Notes: generated from the sequence alone by a model not told the origin. A DNA stretch of 64,000 bases from an uncultured Saprospiraceae bacterium (GCA_937928045.1 CALFWO010000055.1:111415-175414); one strand, 5' to 3'; counted from the stretch's first letter, positions 34,010 through 44,206 are shown. Made by a program: numbers and translations.

Positions 34010-36871
34010 TTACTTTTTCTTATTTTTCAATTTATCTTTTAAGTAAAATCCAGTGTGTGATTTCTTGACTTTAATTAAGTCCTCTGGAGTTCCTTGAAAT
34101 ACCAATTTCCCTCCGTGGATACCAGCCTCTGGGCCAAGATCAATGAGCCAATCTGCGGCTTTGATTACATCTAGATTATGTTCGACCACTAAAACGGTAT
34201 GGCCTTTTTCAACCAATGCATTAAAAGCCTTTAGCAATTTTTCAATATCATGAAAATGCAAACCAGTGGTCGGTTCATCAAAAATGAAAAAGACTTGTTC
34301 CTTGCTATTGGAGTTGATTAAAAAAGATGCAAGTTTTACGCGTTGAGCTTCTCCACCTGAAAGGGTGCTGGAAGCTTGTCCAAGCTTGATATAACCCAAG
34401 CCTACCTCGTTCAGCGGAGTGATTTTATTAATGATATCTTTTTGGCCTTCGAAAAAATCCAAAGCTTCAGATATACTCAACTGCAGAATTTCTGAAATAT
34501 TTTTTCCTTGATACTTAACATCCAACAATTCAGATTTGAATCGATGTCCTTTGCATTCTTCGCATTCCAATCTGACATCTGCTAAGAATTGCATCTCAAC
34601 GACTTGTTCTCCTTCTCCTTTACAAGCTTCGCATCTTCCCCCTTCGACATTGAAAGAAAAATGTCTTGGTTGGTATCCTCGAATCTTGGACAATTGCTGT
34701 TTGGTCATCAAAGTTCTAATACCGTCATAAGCTTTTACATATGTCGCGGGGTTAGATCTAGAAGATTTTCCAATTGGGTTTTGATTGACCATTTCAACGC
34801 GCTTTATGCGCTTAAAGTCCCCAGTCATTTTCTTGTGCGGACCTGGAGCTTTTGGATGTGGTTCTCCTAATTCTCTTTTCAATGCAGGGTAGAGTATCTC
34901 TCTTACCAAAGTCGTTTTTCCGGAACCAGAAACTCCTGAGACCACAGTCAATGTACCAAGCGGAAAAGTGACGTCAATGTTTTGCAAATTATGCTGTGAA
35001 GCACCAATTATTTCAATTTTTGCAATGGCTTTTCTGCGAATCTTTGGAACAGGAATTCTGATTCGATCAGTCATGTATCCCGCGGTCAAACTATCCGGAG
35101 CCTTATCGTGAATATCTTCATACGGACCCGCAAAAACGACATCGCCTCCATGGATGCCAGCCTCCGGTCCCATATCTACCAAGTAATCAGCATTGGCAAT
35201 TATGTCTTCTTCATGTTCAACTACGATCACCGTATTTCCCAAGTCTCGGAGCTTTTGCAAAACTTCAATCAAGCGATTGGTGTCTCTTGGATGAAGTCCT
35301 ATACTTGGTTCATCTAAAATGTAAAGTGAACTTGTAAGATTTGATCCCAGCGTTCTGGTAAGATTTATTCTTTGAGTTTCTCCACCGCTTAGTGAAGAAG
35401 ACAAACGATTTATATTTAAATAACTCAAACCAACATCCATCATAAACCCAAGTCGGTTGTTCACTTCCAGAATAATCCTTTTTGCGATTTGTTCATCGGC
35501 TTTTGCGAATTTTATTTTAGAGAAAAAATCTTTTAATTCATCAATCGGAAGATCAACCAATTCCATGATATTTTTTCCGCCAACTTGAACATACGAAGCT
35601 TCAATGCGAAGACGGCCTCCATCACATTCGTTGCAGGTCGTTCTACCGCGATATCGGCTAAGCATTACCCGATTTTGAATCTTGTATTTTTTCTCTTCTA
35701 GTCGCTCAAAAAACTCATCTATTCCATCGAAATATTTATTTCCTGTCCAAAGTAATTTGCGCTGAGCTTTGGTCAGATCTTTAACGGGTTCATGAACTGG
35801 GAAATTGAACTTATTGGCAGACTTCAAAAGTGCTTTTAACCATAGTCCCGATTTTTCTCCTTTCCAACAAGCAATAGCGCCTTCATAAACAGAAAGTGAT
35901 TTGTTGGGAATAACTTTGTTTTCATCTATTCCCATAACACGACCATAGCCTTCACATCTTGGACAAGCACCAAAGGGATTGTTGTAATTGAAAAGGTGAG
36001 GTGTTGGCTCAAGAAAAACCATGTCATCCAATTCAAATCTATTGTTGAAGGCCGTTTCTTTTTTTCCGATAGGAGCGACGATACAATCACCTTCCGACTC
36101 ATAGAATGAAGTTGCAATCGAATCGGCAATTCTTTTTCTATTCTCTTCATCCTTTTTAGAAACCGCAAATCGGTCAATTAATATTCTTGGATGGTTCTTT
36201 TTAATGGTTGCAATTTTTTTCTTTAATGGCAACTTACCTTCTCCCTCTAACGCGGCTTCAATTCTAATCAATGCTCCCTTGTATTCTATTCGAGTGTAAC
36301 TTTTTTGCAATAACAATTGCAATTCTTGAGCGAGAGTTCGATCACCATATTTGGTTTGTAGTGGAATAAAGAGTTGTACTTTTTCACCTTCTTTCAATTT
36401 ATGGATAAAGTCCACGACGTCTTGAACTTCATGTTTTTTTACTATTGCTCCAGAAACTGGCGAAATGGTTTTTCCTATCCTTGCGAATAACAAGCGTAAA
36501 TAATCATAAATCTCAGTTAGTGTGCCTACAGTTGATCGGGCATTGCTGGTGCTGACTTTTTGTTCGATGGCAATTGCAGGACTAATTCCTTTGATGTAGT
36601 CCACATCCGGTTTTTTCATCCGCATCAAAAACTGTCGTGCATAGCTAGATAATGATTCAACATATCTCCGCTGTCCTTCAGCAAAAAGGGTGTCCATGGT
36701 TATGGACGATTTCCCAGAACCAGAAACACCAGTAACTACTACTAATTGATCTCGCGGAATAAAGAGTGAAATGTCCTTTAGATTATTAGATCTTGCTCCT
36801 TTTATAAAGACTCCCTGCTCTGGTTTGTAGTTTTTCTCTGTAACGGTAGTACCGCTTGACTTCTTCGCCAT
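34010..36871 (-). CDS. uvrA: Excinuclease ABC subunit A
   Basis: A 953-residue DNA-damage sensor of nucleotide excision repair. Two ABC ATPase modules are visible: Walker A GVSGSGKSS near the N-terminus and GVSGSGKTT in the second half, with signatures LSGGETQR and LSGGEAQR. Zinc-finger cysteines appear in CPRCEGYG, CNECDGGR, CEACKGEG and CEECKGH. Length is standard. It has its own promoter and is transcribed away from the ECF sigma factor gene. uvrB and uvrC are not in the window. Confidence 0.97.
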   Translation of the reverse strand: MAKKSSGTTVTEKNYKPEQGVFIKGARSNNLKDISLFIPRDQLVVVTGVSGSGKSSITMDTLFAEGQRRYVESLSSYARQFLMRMKKPDVDYIKGISPAIAIEQKVSTSNARSTVGTLTEIYDYLRLLFARIGKTISPVSGAIVKKHEVQDVVDFIHKLKEGEKVQLFIPLQTKYGDRTLAQELQLLLQKSYTRIEYKGALIRIEAALEGEGKLPLKKKIATIKKNHPRILIDRFAVSKKDEENRKRIADSIATSFYESEGDCIVAPIGKKETAFNNRFELDDMVFLEPTPHLFNYNNPFGACPRCEGYGRVMGIDENKVIPNKSLSVYEGAIACWKGEKSGLWLKALLKSANKFNFPVHEPVKDLTKAQRKLLWTGNKYFDGIDEFFERLEEKKYKIQNRVMLSRYRGRTTCNECDGGRLRIEASYVQVGGKNIMELVDLPIDELKDFFSKIKFAKADEQIAKRIILEVNNRLGFMMDVGLSYLNINRLSSSLSGGETQRINLTRTLGSNLTSSLYILDEPSIGLHPRDTNRLIEVLQKLRDLGNTVIVVEHEEDIIANADYLVDMGPEAGIHGGDVVFAGPYEDIHDKAPDSLTAGYMTDRIRIPVPKIRRKAIAKIEIIGASQHNLQNIDVTFPLGTLTVVSGVSGSGKTTLVREILYPALKRELGEPHPKAPGPHKKMTGDFKRIKRVEMVNQNPIGKSSRSNPATYVKAYDGIRTLMTKQQLSKIRGYQPRHFSFNVEGGRCEACKGEGEQVVEMQFLADVRLECEECKGHRFKSELLDVKYQGKNISEILQLSISEALDFFEGQKDIINKITPLNEVGLGYIKLGQASSTLSGGEAQRVKLASFLINSNSKEQVFFIFDEPTTGLHFHDIEKLLKAFNALVEKGHTVLVVEHNLDVIKAADWLIDLGPEAGIHGGKLVFQGTPEDLIKVKKSHTGFYLKDKLKNKKK

Positions 36872-37405
36872 TTGTTGCTCTCTAACTGTTGTGAATAGAC
36901 TAATTTGTTAACAGCAATCATGACCTGAAGTTTAGGCTTTACGCTATTCTAAATTGTCCGGCGCAAAGATAAAACAATTATTTTGCGCTGGATTTATTAT
37001 TTGTTGTTTTATTCGGGCACATCATTTATGACGTATTAAATGAATCGATATAATCCTTGAGAAAAAGTACTTTGCTGGATAAATTTTAATCCCCAAGTGG
37101 AGTGCTACCTCCTTTGAGATTCAAATTTTTGTAAGCAATTAATATTCTGAGCCACTTTTCCAGCTGAAATTTAATTTTGGCCTAAAGACAAGAATCCTAA
37201 TAAAAACAGGGCTTAAGATGTTGTCAAGATGTTAAAATTCCATAAAAATTGTGTTTCAGGCTATTTTTTTTGATTTGGCCTTGCATTTAAAACTGATTTA
37301 TCACACCTTTACGATTCATAATTTAGTTTACACACCAAAAATTCTTCGACTATAAGTTTAGAAACTTTTACACTATAAATTTTTTAGGATTAAAAAAGGA
37401 TAGTT
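36872..37405. other. Divergent intergenic region uvrA/sigma factor
   Basis: 534 bases, AT-rich. It contains the uvrA -7 element and dyad described at 36961-36988. No small gene or RNA gene was recognised. The part before the sigma gene is unusually long for this window. It contains no exact TAnnTTTG; ACCTTTAC near 37309 is the closest. Confidence 0.4.
36964..36971 (-). promoter_or_regulatory. -7 element TATCTTTG for uvrA
   Basis: On the minus strand this reads TATCTTTG followed by CGC and lies 92 bases before the uvrA ATG. It is one arm of a dyad GCGCAAA (36961-36967) / TTTGCGC (36982-36988), which could bind a regulator. Confidence 0.5.
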
Positions 37406-37987
37406 ATGCAAGTTTCGCAACTTAGTGACCAGGTGCTCATCGGTCAATACCTGAAAGGGAATGAGCGTTCGTTCGAAGAACTTCTCAAGAGACATCGTCA
37501 GAAGATTTACACATCGATCTACTTGTTTACAAAGGATCATGCTTTGGCGGAAGATATTTTCCAAGAAGTTTTCATTAAGATTATTGACACTTTGAAAAAA
37601 GGGAAGTACAACCATGAGGGCAAGTTTGTCCAGTGGGCCATGCGTATTTCCTACAATATGTGTGTAGATAATTTTAGAAAGAGAAAAAGAAGACCAACCG
37701 TAAATCCTACGGAGACTTTTGACATTTTTGACGTAATTGCCAATCCGGAATTAAATGCCGAGCAAGAAATTATCAAAAGTCAAACACACAAAAAAATTAG
37801 AAAATTAGTCGACGCCTTACCAGCTGAACAAAGAGAAGTCGTGATTCTCCGTCACTATGCTGACATGAGTTTCAAAGAAATCTCTCAATTGACTAGAGTA
37901 AGTATCAATACTGCCTTGGGTAGAATGCGATATGCTTTGATCAATATTCGTAAGATGGTAGAAGAGCGAGAGGCTATTTTTCAATAA
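37406..37987 (+). CDS. ECF-type RNA polymerase sigma factor (SigP-like)
   Basis: A 193-residue sigma-70 family protein with region 2 (about 20-90: ERSFEELLKRHRQKIYTSIY, EDIFQEVFIKIIDTL, FVQWAMRISYNMCVDNFRK) and region 4 (about 130-185: LPAEQREVVILRHYADMSF, ISQLTRVSINTALGRMRYAL). It has no adjacent anti-sigma gene. This conserved solitary Bacteroidota type resembles SigP, the ECF factor reported to work with PorX in T9SS control of Porphyromonas; the equivalence is a guess from memory of the sequence pattern. A strong terminator follows. Confidence 0.88.
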   Translation: MQVSQLSDQVLIGQYLKGNERSFEELLKRHRQKIYTSIYLFTKDHALAEDIFQEVFIKIIDTLKKGKYNHEGKFVQWAMRISYNMCVDNFRKRKRRPTVNPTETFDIFDVIANPELNAEQEIIKSQTHKKIRKLVDALPAEQREVVILRHYADMSFKEISQLTRVSINTALGRMRYALINIRKMVEEREAIFQ

Positions 37988-38028
37988 GATTCCCCTTCGC
38001 GACGTAAGTTGCATAACCTAAAATAATG

Positions 38029-38058
38029 AGGTGCTGTCGAAAGACGGCACCTTTTTTA
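38029..38058 (+). terminator. Terminator after the ECF sigma factor
   Basis: A 10-bp stem (38029-38038 with 38043-38052, one G-U pair) is capped by a GAAA tetraloop and followed by a T-run. Confidence 0.9.
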
Positions 38059-38157
38059 TTTATATTTTTTAATAGGTAGAGAAAACATTGATTGTGATCA
38101 GTCAATGTTTACTAATTCAAAAGTTATTATTTAGTCTGATAGTTGATTTAAGAAAAC

Positions 38158-38991
38158 TTAATCAATATCAACTTGCTCGGAAGTAATTTTCCGACCCAAG
38201 AAATGCTCAGAATGATTATTAAAATCCTCAACATCCCCAGTCGTTAAAAATATTCTTTTTCCTGTTCTAAGAAATGATTTCGCCAATACTTCATGTCGAC
38301 TAATATAATCCACTAAGCTTTTTGCGACGATGTCGCCTTGTGTTATAACTTGGACTTCATCTGGAAGATTATCTTTTATTTGATCTTCAATAATAGGGTA
38401 GTGCGTACAAGCTAGTAATATGGTATCTATCTCCGCTGATTGATCTGAAAGGGAGTCCACATTTTTTTTAATAAAAAATTCTGCCCCTTCATTATTATAA
38501 GCCCAGTTCTCTATTAATGGAACCCACATCGGGCAAGCCTGTTGGAACACTTTGATCTCTGGGAAAAATTTTGATATTTCAATCGGATAAGAATTGGAAC
38601 TTACTGTTCCAGAAGTTCCTAAGATGCCAATAGATTTTGTCTTCGAATATTCTCCAATGATCTCAGTTGTTGGCCTCAATATTCCCAATACTCTTTTATC
38701 CGGATGTTCAATTTTTAAATTGATCTGCTGGATATTTCGAAGTGCTTTTGCACTCGCAGTATTACAAGCTAAGATTACTAAGTTGCAACCTTGATCAAAA
38801 AGAAATTTTACCGATTGCCAAGTATATTTATAAATAGTAGGGAATGATCTGGATCCATAAGGCGCACGGGCATTGTCCCCTAAATAAATGTAATCAAGGT
38901 CTGGAAGTACTTTTTCTATTTCTTTAAAAACAGATAATCCGCCATATCCAGAATCAAAAATGCCAATTGGGCCTTTGGAAAGTCTTGCCAT
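38158..38991 (-). CDS. murI: Glutamate racemase
   Basis: A 277-residue cytoplasmic enzyme that makes D-glutamate for peptidoglycan. The two catalytic cysteines are visible: C76 in ILACNTASAKAL and C195 in LLACTHYPI, together with D13 in IFDSGYGGLS and the segment YLGDNARAPYGSR. Length is normal. It lies 10 bases downstream of hemB at the end of a leftward run hupE-DUF6702-yidD-hemB-murI. Confidence 0.95.
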   Translation of the reverse strand: MARLSKGPIGIFDSGYGGLSVFKEIEKVLPDLDYIYLGDNARAPYGSRSFPTIYKYTWQSVKFLFDQGCNLVILACNTASAKALRNIQQINLKIEHPDKRVLGILRPTTEIIGEYSKTKSIGILGTSGTVSSNSYPIEISKFFPEIKVFQQACPMWVPLIENWAYNNEGAEFFIKKNVDSLSDQSAEIDTILLACTHYPIIEDQIKDNLPDEVQVITQGDIVAKSLVDYISRHEVLAKSFLRTGKRIFLTTGDVEDFNNHSEHFLGRKITSEQVDID

Positions 38992-39001
38992 GAATTAATT
39001 T

Positions 39002-39982
39002 TTAAACTTTTCCGGCTTTATGAAACTTGGCGAAATCTTTAGCGAAATAAGTCAATATAATATCCGCTCCAGCTCGGTGAATAGAAGTCAAAGCTTCTGG
39101 CATTGCTTTTTCATATTCTAGCCAACCATTTTGACAAGCAGCAGTTAGCATCGCGCATTCTCCACTTACATGGTAAGCAGCAATAGGCAAGTTTGAAATA
39201 CTTTTTAAATCTGAAATTACATCCAAGTAATGTAAGGCTGGTTTTACCATTAATACATCAGCTCCTTCGAGTTCATCTAATTCTGCTTCTATCTGAGCTT
39301 CATATCGATTCGAAGGATCCATTTGATAAGTTTTCTTATCTCCGGCTTTTGGCGCGGAGTCTAAAGCATCTCTGAAAGGACCGTAAAAAGCCGAAGCGTA
39401 TTTTGCAGTATATGCTAGAATTCCAGTATTGGAATATCCAGCTAGATCCAAAGTCTCTCGAATATATCCAATACGACCATCCATCATGTCTGAAGGTCCG
39501 AGCCAATCGAATCCAGCCTTTGCTTGAGCAACGGACATTTTTCCTAGAATGGGCAAAGTTTCATCGTTAAGTATTTGCCCATTTTTAACTAAACCATCGT
39601 GACCATCGGAACTGTACGGATCCATAGCCACATCAGAGATAAGATGAATATTAGGAAAATTCTGCTTTATTTTAACTGCTGCTTTTAAATAGAAATTATC
39701 TTCTGCATCGGCATAAGACGCAATAGAATCTTTCAAATTTTCTTCCACTCCTGGAAATAGAATAATGGATTCAATCCCAAGTTCAACAGCTTCTTCAATT
39801 TCTTTTAGCAAATTGTCGAGCGACATTCTGAAATTACCTGGCATAGAGGATATCTCTATTTTGATATTGGAACCATCAATGATAAAAAGCGGAAGTATCA
39901 ATTGCGAAGGATGCAATCGCGTTTCTCTTACAAGATTTCTAATGGCAGCTGAGCGTCTATTTCTTCTAGGTCTTCTTTGCAT
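39002..39982 (-). CDS. hemB: Porphobilinogen synthase (ALA dehydratase), Mg-type
   Basis: A 326-residue enzyme joining two 5-aminolevulinate molecules in haem synthesis. The Schiff-base lysines are K194 (AYTAKYASAFYGP) and K247 (VLMVKPALHYLD). The metal-site segment DVAMDPYSSDGHDG lacks the cysteines of zinc enzymes and has aspartates instead, so this is a magnesium-type enzyme. Length is standard. It sits between yidD and murI on the same strand. Confidence 0.96.
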   Translation of the reverse strand: MQRRPRRNRRSAAIRNLVRETRLHPSQLILPLFIIDGSNIKIEISSMPGNFRMSLDNLLKEIEEAVELGIESIILFPGVEENLKDSIASYADAEDNFYLKAAVKIKQNFPNIHLISDVAMDPYSSDGHDGLVKNGQILNDETLPILGKMSVAQAKAGFDWLGPSDMMDGRIGYIRETLDLAGYSNTGILAYTAKYASAFYGPFRDALDSAPKAGDKKTYQMDPSNRYEAQIEAELDELEGADVLMVKPALHYLDVISDLKSISNLPIAAYHVSGECAMLTAACQNGWLEYEKAMPEALTSIHRAGADIILTYFAKDFAKFHKAGKV

Positions 39983-40014
39983 TTATTATTATTTCTTAAC
40001 TAGCGTTCTAGTCT

Positions 40015-40248
40015 CTATTTTTTCTTTTTTGGATTCGGTGGCACTGGATCATGTCCTTGCCCGCCCCAAGGATGACAACTACCGATTCTTTTTAAACCCA
40101 ACCAAATTCCTTTGATCACTCCCCATTCTTCAATAGCGCCAACCATATAATGAGAACAAGTCGGCGCATATCTGCACTTCGGTCCTAAAATAGGGGATAT
40201 CGCATATTGATAAAATTTGATTGGAAGAATGAATAGTTTCTTAAGCAT
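40015..40248 (-). CDS. yidD: YidD membrane-protein insertion efficiency factor
   Basis: A 77-residue protein with the family signature [20 protein letters not shown], then a second part [15 protein letters not shown] and a basic tail. YidD is a small membrane-associated protein thought to help YidC-dependent insertion. In many genomes it lies beside rnpA and yidC; here it lies between a DUF6702 gene and hemB. It starts three bases after the DUF6702 gene stop. Confidence 0.93.
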   Translation of the reverse strand: MLKKLFILPIKFYQYAISPILGPKCRYAPTCSHYMVGAIEEWGVIKGIWLGLKRIGSCHPWGGQGHDPVPPNPKKKK

Positions 40249-40251
40249 TAT

Positions 40252-40764
40252 TTAAAAATTGAGGGACTGCTTGGTTTTATCTTTATTCATTATGATACTT
40301 CCCGGACCACTACCTGGAACTTTGATCTGAACCAAATTACTTTGATCGTCAAAGAGTTCAGTTAAAAGACTATTCTGTATTTCAACTTTATCAAAGTTGA
40401 TAACGTTTTCTATTTCTAAATATATCCAAACGCCAACAAGATCTTCTGAATTTTCTTTTCCTATGTAATTGTATGTACTAAGTTTGCCGTTGATGATCAT
40501 TCCGAAATTATCTTGGAGATAATCAAATATAAATTTATCAGCTCCTGTTTTCTCTTTTGCTGTGCATAATTTCAAATCGTTGCCTCCTCTTTTCGATAAT
40601 GCCAGTTCGAAATCATCTAAAAAGAGATGCATCATGATTTGAAAACTTTTTTCACTCGGAGCGTATTCGATGATGCACTTTGAAATATGGAATTCATGTG
40701 CTTCATCCATGTTGTATGGAAGCATCGAAAAGAGACCAATTAATGAAAAAAGAATAACCTTCAT
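40252..40764 (-). CDS. DUF6702-like exported protein
   Basis: A 170-residue protein with a short N-terminal hydrophobic segment (about 1-17, no clear Ala-X-Ala site). The AHEFHISKCIIEYAPSEKS opening and a following all-beta body fit the DUF6702 family as I remember it. No function is known. It sits directly between a HupE/UreJ-type membrane protein gene and yidD, a pairing seen elsewhere in Bacteroidota, so it may act with the HupE-like protein. Confidence 0.65.
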   Translation of the reverse strand: MKVILFSLIGLFSMLPYNMDEAHEFHISKCIIEYAPSEKSFQIMMHLFLDDFELALSKRGGNDLKLCTAKEKTGADKFIFDYLQDNFGMIINGKLSTYNYIGKENSEDLVGVWIYLEIENVINFDKVEIQNSLLTELFDDQSNLVQIKVPGSGPGSIIMNKDKTKQSLNF

Positions 40765-40786
40765 TATTTGCTATCTGAAGTTTGAT

Positions 40787-41383
40787 TTATGCCGCGAAAT
40801 GAATTTCGTAAAGCAAAAATAAGGAAATTACAATGGCTGCGCCGGACAATATCCTATTCCATAAACGTCTAGAAACTCCAAAAAGGTTTAAGAAAAGTAA
40901 ACCCAGTGTCATAATCCCAAAAACAATCATGATTTGGCCCAATTCAATTCCTAGATTAAATGCAAAGAGTTGTTTGATGAATTCTGATTCTTCACCGGGC
41001 ATCATCATTGCTCGTAGAAAATTACTAAAACCCATGCCGTGTATTAACCCAAAGCCTACAGCGATTCCATAGTGGATCACCTTCAGCTTTTCCCCTTCTA
41101 AAATTGGTCCTCTTAATAAGTTATAAATTGCAGTTAGAATGATAGTAACTGGAATTAATGTTTCAATGAGGTCTTTTGAAAATCGGATGATATCTAATCC
41201 CGCCAAAGCTAAGGTTACCGAATGTCCGATGGTGAAACCAGTGACCAATAGTAATAGTGGCTTCCATTGTTTGATGCTGAAAATTGCGCACAATGCCAAA
41301 AGGAAAAGCATGTGGTCATAAGCTTGAAAATCAGCGATGTGTGTCCGACCCATTTGAAGGTAGGTCCAGAAGGTAGTTTGCAT
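40787..41383 (-). CDS. HupE/UreJ-type membrane protein
   Basis: A 198-residue protein with about six membrane helices. His-rich helix ends such as FQAYDHMLFLLALC, GFTIGHSVTLALAG and GFGLIHGMGFSNFL match the HupE/UreJ_2 family, where such His/Asp residues are thought to bind nickel or another metal for transport. There is no hydrogenase or urease in the window, so the metal is unknown. It appears to open the leftward operon with DUF6702, yidD, hemB and murI. Confidence 0.82.
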   Translation of the reverse strand: MQTTFWTYLQMGRTHIADFQAYDHMLFLLALCAIFSIKQWKPLLLLVTGFTIGHSVTLALAGLDIIRFSKDLIETLIPVTIILTAIYNLLRGPILEGEKLKVIHYGIAVGFGLIHGMGFSNFLRAMMMPGEESEFIKQLFAFNLGIELGQIMIVFGIMTLGLLFLNLFGVSRRLWNRILSGAAIVISLFLLYEIHFAA

Positions 41384-41409
41384 GGTTAAAAATAAGGATA
41401 ATTCAAATA

Positions 41410-41441
41410 AAAAATCCCCAGCCGAACGACTGAGGATTTTA
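41410..41441 (-). terminator. Terminator after ahcY
   Basis: AAAATCC and GGATTTT arms extended by CAG/CTG past one mismatch enclose a short loop, about 21 bases after the ahcY stop. It is followed by T-rich sequence on the minus strand. Confidence 0.65.
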
Positions 41442-41461
41442 AATATATCTTAATTTTTCTT

Positions 41462-42772
41462 TTAATATCTGTAGTATTCTGGCTTAAATGGACCTTCTTT
41501 TTTCACGCCAATGTAATCAGCCTGTTCTTGAGAAAGTTCTTCCAATTCAACACCAATTTTAGCCAAGTGTAATCTTGCTACTTTTTCATCCAAGTGCTTA
41601 GGCAACATGTAAACTTCGTTCTTGTAGTTGTCTGTATTTTCCCAAAGTTCTAGTTGAGCCAATACTTGATTCGTAAATGAATTTGACATTACAAAAGAAG
41701 GGTGACCTGTAGCACATCCTAAGTTTACTAAACGTCCTTCAGCTAAAACCAAAATATCTTTTCCTCCAAAAGTATATTTATCAACTTGAGGTTTGATTTC
41801 GATTTTAGAATCACCATGAGTTGAGTTTAACCAAGCCATATCGATTTCGTTATCGAAGTGCCCAATGTTACAAACGATGGCCTGATCTTTCATTAAATCA
41901 AAATGCTTTGAAGTGATGATGTCTTTATTTCCTGTAGCAGTCACAACGATGTTTGCTTGTGGAATAGAATTTTCCAATTTCAAAACAGCGAATCCATCCA
42001 TAGCAGCTTGTAATGCACAGATTGGATCGATCTCAGAAACAATTACTCTACATCCAGCTCCTCTCAACGAAGCAGCAGATCCTTTTCCAACATCTCCGTA
42101 ACCAGCAACAACTGCCACTTTACCAGCCATCATTACATCTGTAGCTCTTCTGATCGCATCAACCAATGATTCTTTACAACCATACTTGTTGTCAAACTTC
42201 GACTTGGTTACTGAATCATTAATATTGATTGCTGGCAAAGCTAAAGTTCCATTCACCTGTCTTTCATACAATCTATGAACTCCAGTAGTTGTCTCTTCTG
42301 AAATACCTTTAATGCCTTCTACCAATTGAGGGTAGCGATCCAAAACCATATTGGTTAAATCTCCGCCGTCATCTAAAATCATGTTCAATGGTTTTCCTCC
42401 TTCGAAAGCATGAAGTGTTTGTTCAATACACCAATCAAATTCTTCTTCGTTCATACCTTTCCAAGCATAAACTGGAACACCAGAAGCGGCAATTGCAGCG
42501 GCCGCTTGATCTTGCGTAGAGAAAATATTACAGCTTGACCATGTAACTTCTGCTCCTAGTTCAACCAAAGTTTCAATTAAAACTGCAGTTTGAATAGTCA
42601 TGTGAAGACATCCCGCGATACGAGCACCTTTCAATGGTTTTGATGCACCAAACTCTTCTCTTAGTGCCATCAAACCCGGCATCTCAGCTTCCGCCAAGTC
42701 CATTTCTTTGCGACCCCAATCGGCTAGATTGATGTCTTTAACTTTATATTTCATTGTTTGAACAGAATCCAT
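41462..42772 (-). CDS. ahcY: S-adenosylhomocysteine hydrolase
   Basis: A 436-residue NAD-dependent enzyme that splits S-adenosylhomocysteine into adenosine and homocysteine. Landmarks are [20 protein letters not shown], the substrate site [26 protein letters not shown] and the NAD loop [12 protein letters not shown]. It ends [10 protein letters not shown], the typical C-terminus. A second ATG lies seven codons in. Upstream, TATCTTCG at 42821-42828 (minus strand) is a one-mismatch -7 element. No SAH riboswitch was recognised in the leader. Confidence 0.97.
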   Translation of the reverse strand: MDSVQTMKYKVKDINLADWGRKEMDLAEAEMPGLMALREEFGASKPLKGARIAGCLHMTIQTAVLIETLVELGAEVTWSSCNIFSTQDQAAAAIAASGVPVYAWKGMNEEEFDWCIEQTLHAFEGGKPLNMILDDGGDLTNMVLDRYPQLVEGIKGISEETTTGVHRLYERQVNGTLALPAININDSVTKSKFDNKYGCKESLVDAIRRATDVMMAGKVAVVAGYGDVGKGSAASLRGAGCRVIVSEIDPICALQAAMDGFAVLKLENSIPQANIVVTATGNKDIITSKHFDLMKDQAIVCNIGHFDNEIDMAWLNSTHGDSKIEIKPQVDKYTFGGKDILVLAEGRLVNLGCATGHPSFVMSNSFTNQVLAQLELWENTDNYKNEVYMLPKHLDEKVARLHLAKIGVELEELSQEQADYIGVKKEGPFKPEYYRY

Positions 42773-43053
42773 AAATCAATATTCTTTATGAGGTATTTGA
42801 ATAAATTTTAATTCAGACTGCGAAGATACGAAATCCTTGCCTATTTTTCTTTTAAGATAGTCCTTATTTCATTGATAATCAATGGTTCAGGCTTCGATTG
42901 AGCAAGCGAAGATTCGCATATTATCAAAGCTCCATATCGTATATTATAGAAACCTGAATTGAGAACTTTTGTTTCGGTTTTTATTCCAACCTAAAGGATA
43001 TTATTTGGCTTATTTCGCAGAAAGCGTAGCTCGGTTTTCCAAAATAATTGAAA

Positions 43054-44193
43054 TTATTTACTTGCTGCGAGCTCTTGATACAAGGAAATCCATTGTTTGA
43101 TGATGTTTTCACTATGAAATTGCTGTACATATTGATGACCGGCATGAGATAGCGATTTTCTAAGTGCTTCGTCTTCCAACAATTTTTGTAGGCCTCGGGT
43201 AATTTCTACGGTGCTTTTGGAATCAATGAGCAATGCTCCCGGGCCACCGGCCTCAGGAAGAGAACTATTGTTGCCGGTAAGCACTGGCGTATGGCAGAAT
43301 AACGACTCCACGATGGGTAATCCAAAGCCTTCATAGTGCGAAGGGTACACCGTTGCCAGCGCACCGCGATATAATTTTGGCAAGTCTGTAAATTCTAGAT
43401 CGTCCATGAAAAAAAGCAAATTGTCAATCTTCTTTTTAGTTGCATATTCAAGAACCTTATCTCTATATTTACTTTTACCAGCTACAACAAAAAGTGGAAC
43501 TCGTAATGTCTTTGGCAATTGATTTATGGCCTTGACCAATCTGAATAAATTTTTTCGGGGAATGGCTGAACCAACATATAGTAAATATTCAGTAGGCAGA
43601 TTTTTACTAGCAAGATATTTTGCTACTTCCTTTCGATTCACTTCCTCCTTAAATTGATGATGACAAGTTTGATAAATTACTTGGATCTTATCTTCAGAAA
43701 CTCGGTAGTGTTCAATAATATCGCTCTTTGTAGATTGGCTAATGGCTACAATTTTATCCGCACGCTCGCAACTAGATTTAAATTTTAAATCATAAATTTT
43801 TCTATCAAGCCATTTGAACTGTTTTTTATCCGCTTTAATGATAAGGTCATGCATGCTAACAACGGATGCAATATTTGTTTTTTCTATGCCTAATGGAAGT
43901 TCATGGCTCAAGCCGTGGTAAACATTTACTTTTTCTTTTATCAAATCTTTTACCATGCTTCTTGTTCTCCATGCGGAACGAAAGATGGTGTCTGGAAAAA
44001 ATGTTTGAAATGGTGGTTGTAAGAATGGAGCGGTGCGTTGAGTTTCTATTTTCTTTGGCGCAAATAAATGTAAATCCAAAGCGGAATCAGCTTTTGATAA
44101 ATCATTTAATAAAGTTCTGCTAAAATTCCCAAGACCTGTAAAGTTTTGAAATACTCGTTTTGCATCAAAACCTATTTTTAATTGCTTCGCCAT
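43054..44193 (-). CDS. Glycosyltransferase family 4-type
   Basis: A 379-residue GT-B glycosyltransferase. From the ATG at 44193 it begins MAKQLKIGFDAKRVFQNFTG; the frame is open to 44232, but a -7 element at 44199-44206 lies between the two starts and supports the inner one. The C-terminal domain has LLYVGSAIPRKNLFRLVKA and the EX7E motif in SHYEGFGLPIVESLF, the usual nucleotide-sugar site. Such enzymes add a sugar to a surface polysaccharide or lipid; donor and acceptor are unknown. It stands alone rather than in a polysaccharide cluster. Confidence 0.9.
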   Translation of the reverse strand: MAKQLKIGFDAKRVFQNFTGLGNFSRTLLNDLSKADSALDLHLFAPKKIETQRTAPFLQPPFQTFFPDTIFRSAWRTRSMVKDLIKEKVNVYHGLSHELPLGIEKTNIASVVSMHDLIIKADKKQFKWLDRKIYDLKFKSSCERADKIVAISQSTKSDIIEHYRVSEDKIQVIYQTCHHQFKEEVNRKEVAKYLASKNLPTEYLLYVGSAIPRKNLFRLVKAINQLPKTLRVPLFVVAGKSKYRDKVLEYATKKKIDNLLFFMDDLEFTDLPKLYRGALATVYPSHYEGFGLPIVESLFCHTPVLTGNNSSLPEAGGPGALLIDSKSTVEITRGLQKLLEDEALRKSLSHAGHQYVQQFHSENIIKQWISLYQELAASK

Positions 44194-44198
44194 CGAAG

Positions 44199-44206
44199 CA
44201 AAGGTA
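44199..44206 (-). promoter_or_regulatory. -7 element TACCTTTG for the glycosyltransferase
   Basis: On the minus strand this reads TACCTTTG and ends five bases before the ATG at 44193. The transcript should be leaderless or nearly so. Confidence 0.5.

Noticed and set aside
39987..40014. Possible break between yidD and hemB operons
   Set aside because: The gap is only 32 bases with no terminator or clear -7 element, so one transcript is simpler.
42773..43053. SAH riboswitch before ahcY
   Set aside because: I could not find the conserved SAH-riboswitch core or a convincing long pairing in this leader.
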